From: Moritella sp. JT01
GTDB taxonomy: Bacteria > Pseudomonadota > Gammaproteobacteria > Enterobacterales > Moritellaceae
DNA: 64,000 bases
Assembly (NCBI RefSeq): GCF_001574435.1
Contig: NZ_LOCN01000032.1
Coordinates: forward strand, 41,711 to 105,710
Direction of reading: 5' to 3'
This document shows positions 53,630-63,602 of this stretch, piece by piece. The notes beneath the pieces are model-generated. The model worked only from the letters and a program-made list of their open reading frames with translations, did no database searches and was not told the DNA's origin. A program made the translations under genes and the position numbers. Within the stretch, counting starts at the first letter, position 1. The number at the start of each line of letters is the position of its first letter.

Positions 53630-55945
53630 TTAAGCGGTAACAATCTCTATTTTATCACTCTTCAATACCGTCGCGGATAACACAACCGGGATCGCTTTCG
53701 AAATTGGTGTGTCACTCAAATCCCCTTTCCCATCAATAGATACCAATGGATTCGTTTCAGGAAAATAAGCCGCAAGATTGCCTTCTGGAATATCATAAGC
53801 CACCAATTTAAAACCAAACACTTTACGTTCGATACCATCCGGCCACAGCGATTCAATATCGACTAATTGGTTATTCTCCATACCTAATGCAGCGATGTCA
53901 TTCTCGTTAACAAAAAGGACTTTACGTTCGCCTGAAATACCGCGGTAGCGATCATTAAAACCATAAATGGTGGTATTGTATTGATCATGTGAACGCATGG
54001 TTTGTAATACGAACACAGGGTCGTTACTGAGTTCTCGTAAGTTTGCAGGCAGTAAATGAACGGGCAGATCATGTTGCATGAATTGTGCTTTTTTCGACGC
54101 TGTTTGCCACTGTCGCTGCGCGGCACTGTTACCAAGATAGAAACCACCAGGCTGTTTTATCTTGCGATTAAAGTCGCTAAAACCAGGAATCGTTTTTTCA
54201 ATCAAATCTCGGATCCGAGCATAATCTTCAATGACCCAACCCCAATCAATAGGCTGCTTGCCCAACGTTGCTTCAGCAATACCCGCAATAATAGCAGGCT
54301 CAGATCGCATTTCGCTAATATCACCTGCCACCACGCCCGCAGAAGCATGCACCATGCTAAACGAGTCTTCAACGGTGATACGTTGTGGCCCAGATGCTTG
54401 CATATCAATATCAGTACGCCCTAAGCAAGGTAATATGAGCGAGTCTTTACCCGTTATCAAATGCGTACGGTTTAATTTTGTCGCGATATTAACCGTCAAG
54501 CTACAGTTGGACAGCGCTTGTTGTGTTAACGCAGTGTCTGGCGTTGCAGCCGCAAAGTTGCCCCCTAAGCCAATAAATATTTTACTCTCCCCAGCAAGCA
54601 TCGCTTTAATCGCTTCAACCGTATTATGTCCAGGTTCTGAAGGGGCTTTAAAATCAAATTCATCCGATATGCTTTTGATGAACGCAGCACTGGGCTTTTC
54701 ATCAATACCCATAGTACGGTCGCCCTGTACATTACTGTGCCCACGTACTGGGCACAATCCCGCACCTTGTTGCCCCAACTGCCCAAACAATAACTGTAAA
54801 TTAGCAATTTCTTGGATAGTTTTCACCGAATGCTTATGCTGAGTGATCCCCATTGCCCACGTGATAATCACCCGCTTAGATTGACAATAAATGCTAGCAG
54901 CTTGCTCTATTTCAGATTGTAATAACCCAGCCTGCTCGGTAATTTCATGCCATGACGTCGCTTCAACGGCGGTTAAGTATTCATCGAGTCCTTGGGTATG
55001 TTCAACAATAAATGCATGATCAAATATAGAGGCTCGTCCAGCGACTAATTCGGCTCTATCAATCACACCAAGCGCTTTAACCATGCCACGCACAACCGCC
55101 ATGTCCCCGCCAAGTTTAGGCGTAAAATAGCATTGACTAATTTGCGTCGAACCATCAGTCAGCATTTCTTTCACTGATTGTGGGTTAGTAAAACGCTCTA
55201 ACCCTCTTTCTTTTAAGGTATTAAAAGTAACAACAGCCGCCCCACGACGCGATGCCTGTCGAAGTGTATCTAACATGCGCGGATGGTTTGTGCCTGGGTT
55301 TTGACCAAACACAAAAATAGCATCAGCATGCTCAAAGTCTTCCAGTGTTACTGTACCTTTACCGATACCAATCGCTTGTTTCAAGCCGACACCACTTGCT
55401 TCATGGCACATATTGGAACAATCAGGAAAGTTATTGGTACCAAATTTACGCACAAAAAGTTGATACAAAAAAGCGGCTTCATTACTCGCTCGACCCGATG
55501 TATAAAACTCTGCCTGATCAGGATGTTCAAGTGTATTTAAGTGCTTCGCGATCAGCGAAAATGCCTGTTGCCAACTAACCGCTTCATAGCAACCCGTTTC
55601 ACGATTGTACTGAACAGGATGACTAAGCCGCCCTTGAGACTCTAAAAAATAATCACTTTGCTGGGTTAACCAACTTACCGGATGTTGTTCAAAAAATTCA
55701 GGCGTAACACGTCGACTTGTGGCTTCCCAATTAACAGCTTTAGCACCATTTTCACAAAATCGAAACCGAGTTTGTTCTTTGGACTCACCCCATGCACAAC
55801 CTGGGCAATCAAATCCTTTATCTTGGTTTGTTTTGAGTAAGTTTCGGATATTACGTGAAACATTTTCGCTTTTCACCAGATGTTTGGTCGTACTTAATAA
55901 GGCACCCCAACCACCAGCAGCCCCTTCATATTTTTTAATTGTCAT
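53630..55945 (-). CDS. Molybdopterin oxidoreductase, FdhF/YdeP family (formate-dehydrogenase-like)
   Basis: 771 residues, cytoplasmic, no Tat signal. The N-terminus has Cys47, Cys50 and Cys64 (FDCPGCAWGE, FRFCENG). SNMCHEASGVGL (Cys180) is at the place of the Mo-ligating Cys/Sec of FdhF, so it is the Cys form. GQNPGTNHPRML, TFNTLKERGLERF and the C-terminal MRSHDQYNTTIYGF are the pattern of E. coli YdeP, an acid-resistance-linked enzyme whose substrate is not clear. It overlaps fdhD by 11 bases, which supplies sulfur to its cofactor. Confidence 0.87.
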   Translation of the reverse strand: MTIKKYEGAAGGWGALLSTTKHLVKSENVSRNIRNLLKTNQDKGFDCPGCAWGESKEQTRFRFCENGAKAVNWEATSRRVTPEFFEQHPVSWLTQQSDYFLESQGRLSHPVQYNRETGCYEAVSWQQAFSLIAKHLNTLEHPDQAEFYTSGRASNEAAFLYQLFVRKFGTNNFPDCSNMCHEASGVGLKQAIGIGKGTVTLEDFEHADAIFVFGQNPGTNHPRMLDTLRQASRRGAAVVTFNTLKERGLERFTNPQSVKEMLTDGSTQISQCYFTPKLGGDMAVVRGMVKALGVIDRAELVAGRASIFDHAFIVEHTQGLDEYLTAVEATSWHEITEQAGLLQSEIEQAASIYCQSKRVIITWAMGITQHKHSVKTIQEIANLQLLFGQLGQQGAGLCPVRGHSNVQGDRTMGIDEKPSAAFIKSISDEFDFKAPSEPGHNTVEAIKAMLAGESKIFIGLGGNFAAATPDTALTQQALSNCSLTVNIATKLNRTHLITGKDSLILPCLGRTDIDMQASGPQRITVEDSFSMVHASAGVVAGDISEMRSEPAIIAGIAEATLGKQPIDWGWVIEDYARIRDLIEKTIPGFSDFNRKIKQPGGFYLGNSAAQRQWQTASKKAQFMQHDLPVHLLPANLRELSNDPVFVLQTMRSHDQYNTTIYGFNDRYRGISGERKVLFVNENDIAALGMENNQLVDIESLWPDGIERKVFGFKLVAYDIPEGNLAAYFPETNPLVSIDGKGDLSDTPISKAIPVVLSATVLKSDKIEIVTA

Positions 55946-56945
55946 GTTGATTCTCTATATCAGTCGCCAAGTTTAAACGAAAAGCACCATGGTAGACGTT
56001 AAACCCACCATTACGGCTAAAGCCAATCAGTGTTAAATTAAAGCGTTTCGCCATATTGATCGCGAGGTTAGATGGCGCGCCTACTGCTATCAGTACCGAA
56101 ATACCAGAAACAAGTACTTTTTGAACCAACTCGAAACTAATACGACCGCTTAGAAATACAATTTTCTCTTGTGGATCAAGTTCTGGGCGTCTTGCTAATA
56201 CCCCCATCAATTTATCTAATGCATTGTGACGTCCTACATCTTCACAGCTCAGTAATAAAGTCCCCTTAGCATCGAATAAGGCGCATCCATGCACCCCGCC
56301 AGTTTGGTTAAACATCGATTGATACTGACGTAATTTGTCGCTGAAATGAGGAATAATAAGGCCCGACAACCACCCTTCTGTCGAATCTAAATCAGGGATG
56401 TCGCGTAGCTCTAAAGACTGTATTGAAGATTTCCCACACACTCCACAACTGGAGAAGGATGTGCTATCTCGATTGATTAATGCCCAATCCACAACGACAT
56501 CTGATGATAAACGTAGATGTATTTCATTTTGACTCATTTCATCTAAATCAAAGTGCTCATTGATACCAACAATATCGCTAGCGCTGTTGATAATACCTTC
56601 AGCCAACAACAGGCCCGTAACCAGATTAAGATCGTCACCCGGTGTGCGCATCGTCACTAAGTAAACACGCTCTTTCTGTTTGCCCGCGCAGTCGCTATAA
56701 ATGAGGTGTATCTCTAAAGGTTCTTCGACAATCACGGAGTCAATTGACAAACTGACATCTGTACCATTTATCTGTCGGATAGAACATGCCGCAACACCAA
56801 TCGTTAGCACGCTTGATTGATGCGTTTGCTTACTATTGGTATGGTTATTTCGATGACTATTTTGTTGATAAATGGCATTAAAGGCAGAATCTCTATCAAC
56901 TAACGAATAATCTTCCGGACTTATTTTCTGTTCAGCCATGGGCAT
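55935..56945 (-). CDS. fdhD: Formate dehydrogenase accessory sulfurtransferase FdhD
   Basis: 336 residues. FdhD moves sulfur from IscS to the molybdenum cofactor of formate-dehydrogenase-type enzymes; its CxxC is Cys167 and Cys170 (SSCGVCGKSS). GLLLAEGII, CEDVGRHNALDKL and FLSGRISFELVQK are also diagnostic. The N-terminal 45 residues (rich in His and Asn) are longer than usual. It is the first gene of a two-gene unit with the YdeP/FdhF-like enzyme. Confidence 0.93.
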   Translation of the reverse strand: MPMAEQKISPEDYSLVDRDSAFNAIYQQNSHRNNHTNSKQTHQSSVLTIGVAACSIRQINGTDVSLSIDSVIVEEPLEIHLIYSDCAGKQKERVYLVTMRTPGDDLNLVTGLLLAEGIINSASDIVGINEHFDLDEMSQNEIHLRLSSDVVVDWALINRDSTSFSSCGVCGKSSIQSLELRDIPDLDSTEGWLSGLIIPHFSDKLRQYQSMFNQTGGVHGCALFDAKGTLLLSCEDVGRHNALDKLMGVLARRPELDPQEKIVFLSGRISFELVQKVLVSGISVLIAVGAPSNLAINMAKRFNLTLIGFSRNGGFNVYHGAFRLNLATDIENQHDN

Positions 56946-57228
56946 GTCTCACTCTAATAGATTGATGTTAAAAACGGACAAGCATTTTTACGGAGAGCTT
57001 TAACATTCTCAAGATAAGCCCTTTACAATACCTTTTACAGAGCAATAAACATAACGGGAAAATTCTTTCATTTGATAAGAAAAACTTATCAGCTAGCTCA
57101 ATATAAGGTACTTGAAGGGCTCATCAAACACGCTCGATGCATATCAAATTTAAAGATTAAGTCATTCTGTGATGGTGGTCTAAGAAGATAGGGGTCGTAG
57201 AATCGTAACGTTTTCAGGGTTATCAATT
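56946..57228. other. fdhD upstream region
   Basis: About 280 bp with no gene; it contains the fdhD promoter. No operator could be fixed by eye. Confidence 0.4.
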
Positions 57229-57263
57229 AATACCCATGACCTCTGACTGACGTAATGGGTATT
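57229..57263. terminator. Terminator of the chitobiose operon
   Basis: AATACCCAT (57229-57237) / ATGGGTATT (57255-57263), then ATTTTTA on the + strand; 34 bases past the chbG stop on the - strand. Confidence 0.65.
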
Positions 57264-57296
57264 ATTTTTAACTCGCTTCTTAAGTTAAAAGTTAAG

Positions 57297-58058
57297 TTAA
57301 ATAGAATCAAAGCCTATGCATTCAATTTTATGGACTTCTAACCAATCTTTGAGTGCTTGAGAGGTTAAGATATTAAACTCATCAACACGCTTATCAACGT
57401 AGCGAGATAGTGTTGGTAATAACGTATCACCCTCTAATGTTGTGTGGCTCATTAGCTCCAGTGTGCCATTCGGGATCTTAGCGCTAAATTCAAGAATCAA
57501 CGCTTGCAGTCGTTCCAATGTTACCCCATCAGCGTAGAATCTTGCGCTAAACCCTTCAGTTGTTGGTACCGTTAAACCTTCACAACCCGAAATAACATGA
57601 TCGACACGGCGTACAGGGATTCCAGTATCATTCGCAAAAGCAATAAATGCTTTTTTGTATGGCGGGAATACAGCAGCAAAGTGGTGACTATCAATATGCG
57701 TTAATTTAATACCCGCATTGATCGCTTTATCATATTGCGCTTTAAACTCACTATAAGCTTGATCAAAACTTAAGACCTCAGACGCGATCACTTTGTCTTG
57801 CTTTAAAAAGTACCCGTCACTATCAACCAAATCTGGCACTAAACGCGGCGCTAAAATTGGTTTACCACTGGTTAGCGTTAAATGTAATCCGACACTGGGG
57901 ACTAAACCTTGTTTGATTAATTCAATCGCATGCTCGGTTGCAGGTTGGTTCATCATTAATGTTGTAGACTGAACAACGCCAACTTTAAAGCACGCGACCA
58001 CTGATTCATTAACTTTTTCAGTTAAACCTAAATCATCTATGTTTACGATTAGCTTCAT
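57297..58058 (-). CDS. chbG: ChbG/YdjC-family carbohydrate deacetylase
   Basis: 253 residues. MKLIVNIDDLGLTEKVNES has the metal-binding Asp pair, GLHLTLTSGKP and THIDSHHFAAVFPPY the His ligands. In E. coli ChbG removes one acetyl group from phosphorylated diacetylchitobiose so that the GH4 enzyme can cut it and the regulator can respond. It is the last gene of this operon, 11 bases after the GH4 gene. Confidence 0.92.
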   Translation of the reverse strand: MKLIVNIDDLGLTEKVNESVVACFKVGVVQSTTLMMNQPATEHAIELIKQGLVPSVGLHLTLTSGKPILAPRLVPDLVDSDGYFLKQDKVIASEVLSFDQAYSEFKAQYDKAINAGIKLTHIDSHHFAAVFPPYKKAFIAFANDTGIPVRRVDHVISGCEGLTVPTTEGFSARFYADGVTLERLQALILEFSAKIPNGTLELMSHTTLEGDTLLPTLSRYVDKRVDEFNILTSQALKDWLEVHKIECIGFDSI

Positions 58059-58069
58059 AATGAACTCTT

Positions 58070-59371
58070 CTACTTTTTGTTAAACTGAGGTACATATTTC
58101 GCATTCAATTCAATCATCTCATCTAAAATTTCTTTCGTTACCGTACCTTTACGCACTAATGGGTTGATTGTTAATGCTTGTAATGCCGCACCATAGTTAC
58201 CAAAGACACCCGCTTCAACAGTGAGTTCTTCGAAGGCTTTTTGTAGTTGTAACGTACCACGTATCGCCGGATTGGTAATTGGCGCAACGTTCAGTGGTTG
58301 TGGACCGCACGATGTAATGACAGATGTCACTTCAATCGCGCAGTCATTTGGCAGTTCAGATATTGTGCCATTATTACGTATATTGACATGCATTAATGTA
58401 CGTTTGTCATTATGGATCGCATTTATTAACTCACACGCTGCTTCCGAATAATGTGCACCTCCACGTTCTTCTAATTGCTTAGGTTTCTCGTTTAGATTTA
58501 CATCTTCGTACAGTTTGAATAATTCTCTTTCAATTTCTTGAACTTGTTCGCCACGTGTAACATAACCTTCTGACTTAACTTCCTTTTGCTCTAAATCATC
58601 TTGCTTGTAATAATACTGATGATAACCACAAGGTAATGCACCTAGGTGTTTTAATTGCTCAGGAATCCAAGTCACTTCACCTAAGTTTTTAGGCAGTGCA
58701 AAATCTTCACCAGAACACACTTTATCGATTAATTCGCCAATGCGATCTTTACCGTGATCCCAAATATGGAACGCATGGATGAAGTGATTTAGCCCTGCAA
58801 ACTGAACTTGCAGATCTTTCGTTCCCATCAATTCTTCAATACCAAACTGGGTACAAACAGGCACGTTACATAGGCCGATTACTTTGATGTTTGTATGTTT
58901 AAGCACTGTTTCAGTAATAATACCCGATGGATTAGTGAAGTTAATTAACCATGCGTCAGGGCAGACTTCTTCCATGTCTTTACATAAAGAAAGTGTCACT
59001 GGAATAGTACGCATTGCCTTAGCAAAACCTGCGATACCATTTGTTTCCTGACCGATCATACCGTACTTGTTGCCCAGTAATTCATCTTGAATACGCGCAG
59101 GGATCATACCAACACGCATTTGAGAACACACATAATTAGCGCCTGTTAACGCTTTACGGCGGTCAAACTCAATATTCAATTCAATATCAAGACCTGCGTT
59201 TTTAATCATACGTTTCGCTAATGCGCCAACAGTCTCAACTTTGTAACGACCTTCTTCGATATCGAATAAATCAATGTGTGTCACTGGTAATTCGTGATGA
59301 CGATTAATGAAGCCTTCAATGATTTCAGGTGTATAGCTAGAACCACCACCGATAATTGTAATTTTTAACAT
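58070..59371 (-). CDS. chbF: 6-phospho-beta-glucosidase, GH4 family (ChbF type)
   Basis: 433-residue NAD+- and Mn2+-dependent glycosidase. NAD site IIGGGSSYTPEIIEGF; NPSGIITE; metal-binding GLCNVPVCTQ (Cys) and GLNHFIHAF (His). It cleaves phosphorylated disaccharides from the PTS; with ChbG and a Chb-type PTS the substrate is likely chitobiose-6-phosphate after deacetylation, although cellobiose-6-phosphate cannot be excluded. It starts 3 bases after the IIA gene. Confidence 0.93.
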   Translation of the reverse strand: MLKITIIGGGSSYTPEIIEGFINRHHELPVTHIDLFDIEEGRYKVETVGALAKRMIKNAGLDIELNIEFDRRKALTGANYVCSQMRVGMIPARIQDELLGNKYGMIGQETNGIAGFAKAMRTIPVTLSLCKDMEEVCPDAWLINFTNPSGIITETVLKHTNIKVIGLCNVPVCTQFGIEELMGTKDLQVQFAGLNHFIHAFHIWDHGKDRIGELIDKVCSGEDFALPKNLGEVTWIPEQLKHLGALPCGYHQYYYKQDDLEQKEVKSEGYVTRGEQVQEIERELFKLYEDVNLNEKPKQLEERGGAHYSEAACELINAIHNDKRTLMHVNIRNNGTISELPNDCAIEVTSVITSCGPQPLNVAPITNPAIRGTLQLQKAFEELTVEAGVFGNYGAALQALTINPLVRKGTVTKEILDEMIELNAKYVPQFNKK

Positions 59372-59374
59372 ACG

Positions 59375-59695
59375 TTAGTCCTCATTTTGGATTCTTCTTT
59401 GAAGTTCAATAATTTCGAATGCGAGGTCTTTACACAGCATTGCATTCATAATGTGATCTTGAATATGCGTTAAGATCAGGGTCATTTTTACTTTGCCTTC
59501 ACCTTCGTCAAAGCTAATGAGTTCTGTTTGTGATTTATGTACTTCTGCTAATGCTTCATCGGCGGCTTTAAGTGATGCTTTTGCTGATTCGAAATCACCT
59601 TGCCTTGCTTCTAGCATTGCTTGCATCACTGCTGAACGCGCAGCACCAGCTTGGCATAAAAGTGTCATCAAAAATTCTTCTGTAATTTCCATCAT
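59375..59695 (-). CDS. chbA: PTS lactose/chitobiose-type IIA component
   Basis: 106 residues, cytoplasmic phosphocarrier of the lactose/chitobiose class. The phosphorylated His is probably His77 in LILTHIQDHIMNA; Asp80 and His81 follow as in the family. It passes phosphate from HPr to IIB. It is 138 bp downstream of the IIC gene, the widest gap in the operon, where I see no clear terminator. Confidence 0.93.
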   Translation of the reverse strand: MMEITEEFLMTLLCQAGAARSAVMQAMLEARQGDFESAKASLKAADEALAEVHKSQTELISFDEGEGKVKMTLILTHIQDHIMNAMLCKDLAFEIIELQRRIQNED

Positions 59696-59833
59696 CCATT
59701 CCTTAATTTTTATTCTGAATTTTGATAAGCCATCTATTACCTTATAAATTAAGTGTAAAAGATGGCTACTTTCTATTTTTGAAATACCGTTATTAATGAG
59801 ATATAGCTATTTGTGATTGCTATACGGTATTTA

Positions 59834-61174
59834 TTAAGCCGCTTTAGCTGATGATAACGACCCTGCTTCAGCAAGCTGTTCAGGTTCTTCTTGTGCTAAT
59901 AATTCTTTTTCATACGCTTTGAAGAATGGGTAGAAGATTAAACCACTAACGACGAAACAGACCGCAACAACAACTGCCGCTAGCATTGAGTTCGTTGCCA
60001 TTACAGCACCGATAGGCGCAGGCATTGTCCATGGTGGTAAAGCTACAACGTTAGACACTAAATCGAACTTGAATACACTCCAAACGATAGATGCGTTGAC
60101 TAATGGCGCTACAATCCAAGGGATAAAGAATGTTGGGTTCATTACGATTGGCGTACCAAAAATCACAGGTTCATTAATATTGAAACAACCAGGAATGAAT
60201 GACATTTTACCAACAGTACGTAAGTGAGCGGATTTAGAACGAGCCATCATGCAAACTAGCGCCAATGTACCGCCAGAACCACCAACGAATACGAAGAAAT
60301 CCATGGTTGGGTTGATGAAGATAGCCGGTAAGTCTTTACCTGCTTCAAGTGCTTCTTGGTTTGCACCTAAGTTGATTAGCAGTAGTGGACCAATAACACC
60401 TAAAACAACGGATGCGCCGTGAATACCCGCAAACCACAATAATTGGATTAATAAAATAGCCAGTGCAAAAGCGAAGAATGTATCAGAAGCCGCTACAAGA
60501 GGGCTAAACAATGCCATGATGCCCGTTGCGATATTTAGGTCAAAGTTACCCAATATACTATTGATAACTTGCACAATTAAGATCATTGCTACAACAGGGA
60601 TGAGCAGGTCAAATGACGCTGATATTTTTTCAGGTACTGCTTCTGGCATTTTGATACGAATGTTCTTTTCCACAAGAAACGTTTGTAGCGTAGGAACGAA
60701 TAGGCCACAAATTATGGCTGTAAATGCACCCGCACCACCTAAGTAAGCCATAGGAATAACACTGCCTAACTCGCCACCAACCCAAACAGCTGGCGCAACA
60801 GCTAATAGGAAAGAGAACATAGACAGCATACCTGAGTTCATTGGGATAACACCTTTCGTGTTAAGCGTCTCAGCTAAGTTATATGCGATACCATAAGCAG
60901 AGTACATCGCGAAGATACCCATACTGACAAAGAATGGACCAACAATATTATCACGACCAATACCTTGAACAACTGAGTGCCAGCCATCTAAAAACCAGTT
61001 ACCCGTACCAGGAGGGTTAGCAAATACAAGCAGTAAAGAACCAACAATCAGAAAAGGCATTGTTGAAATGAAACCGTCTTTAATCGCGCAGATATGCTTT
61101 TGATTAGCTACCTTGCCAGCAATGGGCGCAATGACGCGCTCGACAAAATCCATAGTTGCATTTATAAGAGACAT
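59834..61174 (-). CDS. chbC: PTS chitobiose/cellobiose-type IIC permease
   Basis: 446 residues, about ten membrane segments. It has AIKDGFISTMPFLIVGSLLL near the N-terminus, FAGIHGASVVLGVIGPLL and FNINEPVIFGTPIVMNP, the sugar-binding NEP motif of the lactose/chitobiose IIC family. It imports and phosphorylates the disaccharide together with IIB and IIA. The upstream chitinase gene of this window would deliver the sugar. Confidence 0.94.
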   Translation of the reverse strand: MSLINATMDFVERVIAPIAGKVANQKHICAIKDGFISTMPFLIVGSLLLVFANPPGTGNWFLDGWHSVVQGIGRDNIVGPFFVSMGIFAMYSAYGIAYNLAETLNTKGVIPMNSGMLSMFSFLLAVAPAVWVGGELGSVIPMAYLGGAGAFTAIICGLFVPTLQTFLVEKNIRIKMPEAVPEKISASFDLLIPVVAMILIVQVINSILGNFDLNIATGIMALFSPLVAASDTFFAFALAILLIQLLWFAGIHGASVVLGVIGPLLLINLGANQEALEAGKDLPAIFINPTMDFFVFVGGSGGTLALVCMMARSKSAHLRTVGKMSFIPGCFNINEPVIFGTPIVMNPTFFIPWIVAPLVNASIVWSVFKFDLVSNVVALPPWTMPAPIGAVMATNSMLAAVVVAVCFVVSGLIFYPFFKAYEKELLAQEEPEQLAEAGSLSSAKAA

Positions 61175-61228
61175 AAAACTTCCTTTTTTTATAAAAAATG
61201 TATTGAGCTACAACAAAAAACCTCTTCC

Positions 61229-61534
61229 CTATCCTTTTAAATCAATAGCTTGCTGTAGAATCTCTTTACCCTTCATCATGCCGTATTGCATCATATCGAT
61301 TTGTCCACAAGCCACATTTTCTTCTTCACAACGCTTACTGAATTCAGCAAACTTGTATTTCACTTGTGGCGCGACGAGACAAACATCATTTTTCTTAACT
61401 TCAGTCTCGAATGCAGAAATAGAGTAAGCGTTAATTTCAGCTTTAACATCAGCAGCTTCTGCAGCTTGTCGCATTTTTTTAACAACCATTGAAGTAGACA
61501 TACCAGCTGCACAGCAAAGGAAAATCTTAATCAT
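61229..61534 (-). CDS. chbB: PTS chitobiose/cellobiose-type IIB component
   Basis: 101 residues, cytoplasmic. IFLCCAAGMSTSMVV is the phosphocysteine loop; by alignment with E. coli ChbB the active residue is Cys8, with an extra Cys7 beside it. First gene of the operon chbB-chbC-chbA-chbF-chbG. No chbR-type regulator is next to it. Confidence 0.94.
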   Translation of the reverse strand: MIKIFLCCAAGMSTSMVVKKMRQAAEAADVKAEINAYSISAFETEVKKNDVCLVAPQVKYKFAEFSKRCEEENVACGQIDMMQYGMMKGKEILQQAIDLKG

Positions 61535-62231
61535 ATCTAATAACCTCTTGATTTATAAATTTAAAAATATTACATGGGAATGTATAATCGATATCAACAT
61601 CAGATTAACTCAACGCCCCTTTTGAGGTATATGTTGCGCCAGTGTATTTTTTTTTACAAATGCCAAACACTTAATTTGTGATCTGAAATATGTTTCATTT
61701 TTAGTTTATTCATTCATATTACGAACATAACGCCATGTGTAATTCAACAAACAGTTAACATTGAAGTCCTGATAAAAAACCAACTATTTTAATTTTTATA
61801 CCTTTAAAACATAAAGTTAAAAGAAGATTCCTATTTTCAATGAGCATTTAAAATCAGTACAAAATAAAGGGTTAAATCTTGAACTTGATAAATATAAATT
61901 TAAAAACAGAACTTATTTCCCGCTGTGAACTATCTCTCACTTTGAGTTTTAATCACTTTAGAGTTTGATGTTTTTTCATGTGATCCAAGTCTCTTCACCA
62001 CAAATATTTAAAGATGTTTTTAAGATTTAAGCCTGACAAAAAGAGGCGTTGAATAAATTTAATTGAAGATATAGGGGGAGGTATTTTAGGTTTATTGAGA
62101 GGGGTTAGATCATGAATTTAAAGTCAAACGCACGCTTAGTTAAATAGTTTTCTTTAATCACATTGACCGAGTTTTTAATTCTTAATATAAGAAATAATAT
62201 CCCCATCAATGTGATTATCTAATCATGAATA
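61535..62231. other. Upstream region of the chitobiose operon
   Basis: About 700 bp, AT-rich, with runs of T. It should hold the chb promoter; a lone TGTGA (61677-61681) could be a CRP half-site but there is no good second half. Only very short ORFs (for example 11 codons at 62112) occur. No RNA or repeat recognised. Confidence 0.45.
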
Positions 62232-62428
62232 TTATGCTGCGACTTGATTCATCAACGCACATATTTCATCAATTTTTTCATCTGCGGTAAGTCGGCGTCC
62301 CACAAGTCAACATGATCGACTGTATATTCACCGCCTATTTGTAAATTACGGATCACCTTGTTACACATATCACTGCTGATAGACTTTTCTTTCCTTGGTG
62401 AAGACTCTACAAATAAGATCTTTTTTAT
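62232..62428 (-). pseudogene. Internally deleted NAD(P)H-flavin reductase/azoreductase-like gene
   Basis: The - strand reads KKILFVESSPRKEKSISSDM, then GGEYTVDHVDLWDADLPQM, the N-terminus of a flavodoxin-fold FMN-dependent reductase. The natural ATG appears changed to ATA. After about 57 codons the sequence jumps, in another frame, to ADEKIDEICALMNQVAA and a stop, which looks like the original C-terminus. So around 130 codons are missing and the gene is dead. Confidence 0.75.
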
Positions 62429-62462
62429 AATAACTCCATTTATTTGATTACCGCTTACCAAT

Positions 62463-63602
62463 CTAATCACCTGAAAGATTATTAATATATTTCTTAATAA
62501 TATCAACAGCTTTACTATCAACAACATTTGTACCAACAAAAGGCATTTTCACGCCTGCTGTCAATGAAAAACCTGCCGAATGGTGCCACGGCGGAATTTC
62601 AAAAGTATATTCCTCTTGTTCTTCTGTCATACGGTAAATCAATGCACTATTCTCAGCAGCACCGGGATTTATCACTTTTTCAGGAGAACCCGTAGAGGTT
62701 AGATAGTCACTTATCGACTTTCCTATTGCGGTTTTATAAGTACCATTTTGTTGAATATAATTTGCTGTTGCATCATGGTTGAAATTTAAAGTCGTTGTGA
62801 ACTCAGCAAAACCTGATTCATTATGGCAGTGACCACAATTAGCATGTAAATATCCAAATACTGAGCGTTGTAATGGTGCACTAGCTACATTTTGAATACG
62901 CGGCATCACCTGTAATATCTTCGTTGTTTTCTTCAATCTTTGTAGCTCTGATAAAGTTATCATTCCAGGTTTCAATTCACTTCCATGGATAGCGTTAGGA
63001 TCTCGATCATCAGATAATTGTAATGCAGAGAATCCTAATACTGGTGTTTTTTTTGGTCCACTATCAATACCTCCTTTCGAGTGACAATAACTACAATCAT
63101 GTTTACTTGGAATATCGTAATACTTCCCATTAGCTAAAAGGTAATGTTCCTTAATTCCCTCCTCAGGAGCTAAAGTCGCAACGGTTTGATCCTCATTCCA
63201 AACATAAGTTTCCGCTATCCAGTCTGTATCACTAATTTTTTCTAAAAGACGAGTTTCAATTTTACGCTTTTTTCCCGTTTCAATAAATGAGAACTCTTTC
63301 CACAACTTTGTCCCTCTAGGAAAGACCCAACTGTTTGGGTTTGATGTATCAATTTTTTTCCTTCTAGGTAAATAAATCCATCTTTTTTTATCTGCACCAT
63401 CAGACCACAAAGGATATTGGGGGCTATATTCAGAAAAAATTGCTCTACGGAGGAAGTAAATACCAAAGTGCCCACCTGATTTTTTCTGCAAGTGATAAAA
63501 ACCAGAGTCACTCAACGAGTCATAAGCTGATACGGACGTAGTGATCAAGCCAGAAAGAAGAGTTATCAATATTTTCATTTTCATTTTCATTTTTATTCTC
63601 AT
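62463..63602 (-). CDS. Exported dihaem cytochrome-c-like protein (SO2930/HNE_0200-like)
   Basis: About 379 residues. A signal peptide follows a run of ATGAAA codons (MKMKMKILITLLSGLITTSV, cleavage near SAYDS). Two haem motifs CxxCH are seen: CSYCHS and CGHCHN. YPLWSDGADKKRWIYLPRRK is typical of a family of periplasmic cytochrome-like proteins found with large surface proteins in marine bacteria. The frame stays open upstream to a TTG at 63776 through a HAD-phosphatase remnant; I place the start at the ATG at 63602, but one of the following ATGs may be used. No clear ribosome site. Electron partners unknown. Confidence 0.75.
   Translation of the reverse strand: MRIKMKMKMKILITLLSGLITTSVSAYDSLSDSGFYHLQKKSGGHFGIYFLRRAIFSEYSPQYPLWSDGADKKRWIYLPRRKKIDTSNPNSWVFPRGTKLWKEFSFIETGKKRKIETRLLEKISDTDWIAETYVWNEDQTVATLAPEEGIKEHYLLANGKYYDIPSKHDCSYCHSKGGIDSGPKKTPVLGFSALQLSDDRDPNAIHGSELKPGMITLSELQRLKKTTKILQVMPRIQNVASAPLQRSVFGYLHANCGHCHNESGFAEFTTTLNFNHDATANYIQQNGTYKTAIGKSISDYLTSTGSPEKVINPGAAENSALIYRMTEEQEEYTFEIPPWHHSAGFSLTAGVKMPFVGTNVVDSKAVDIIKKYINNLSGD

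Noticed and set aside
61677..61681. CRP site upstream of chbB
   Set aside because: Only one half (TGTGA) is present and the second half does not match.
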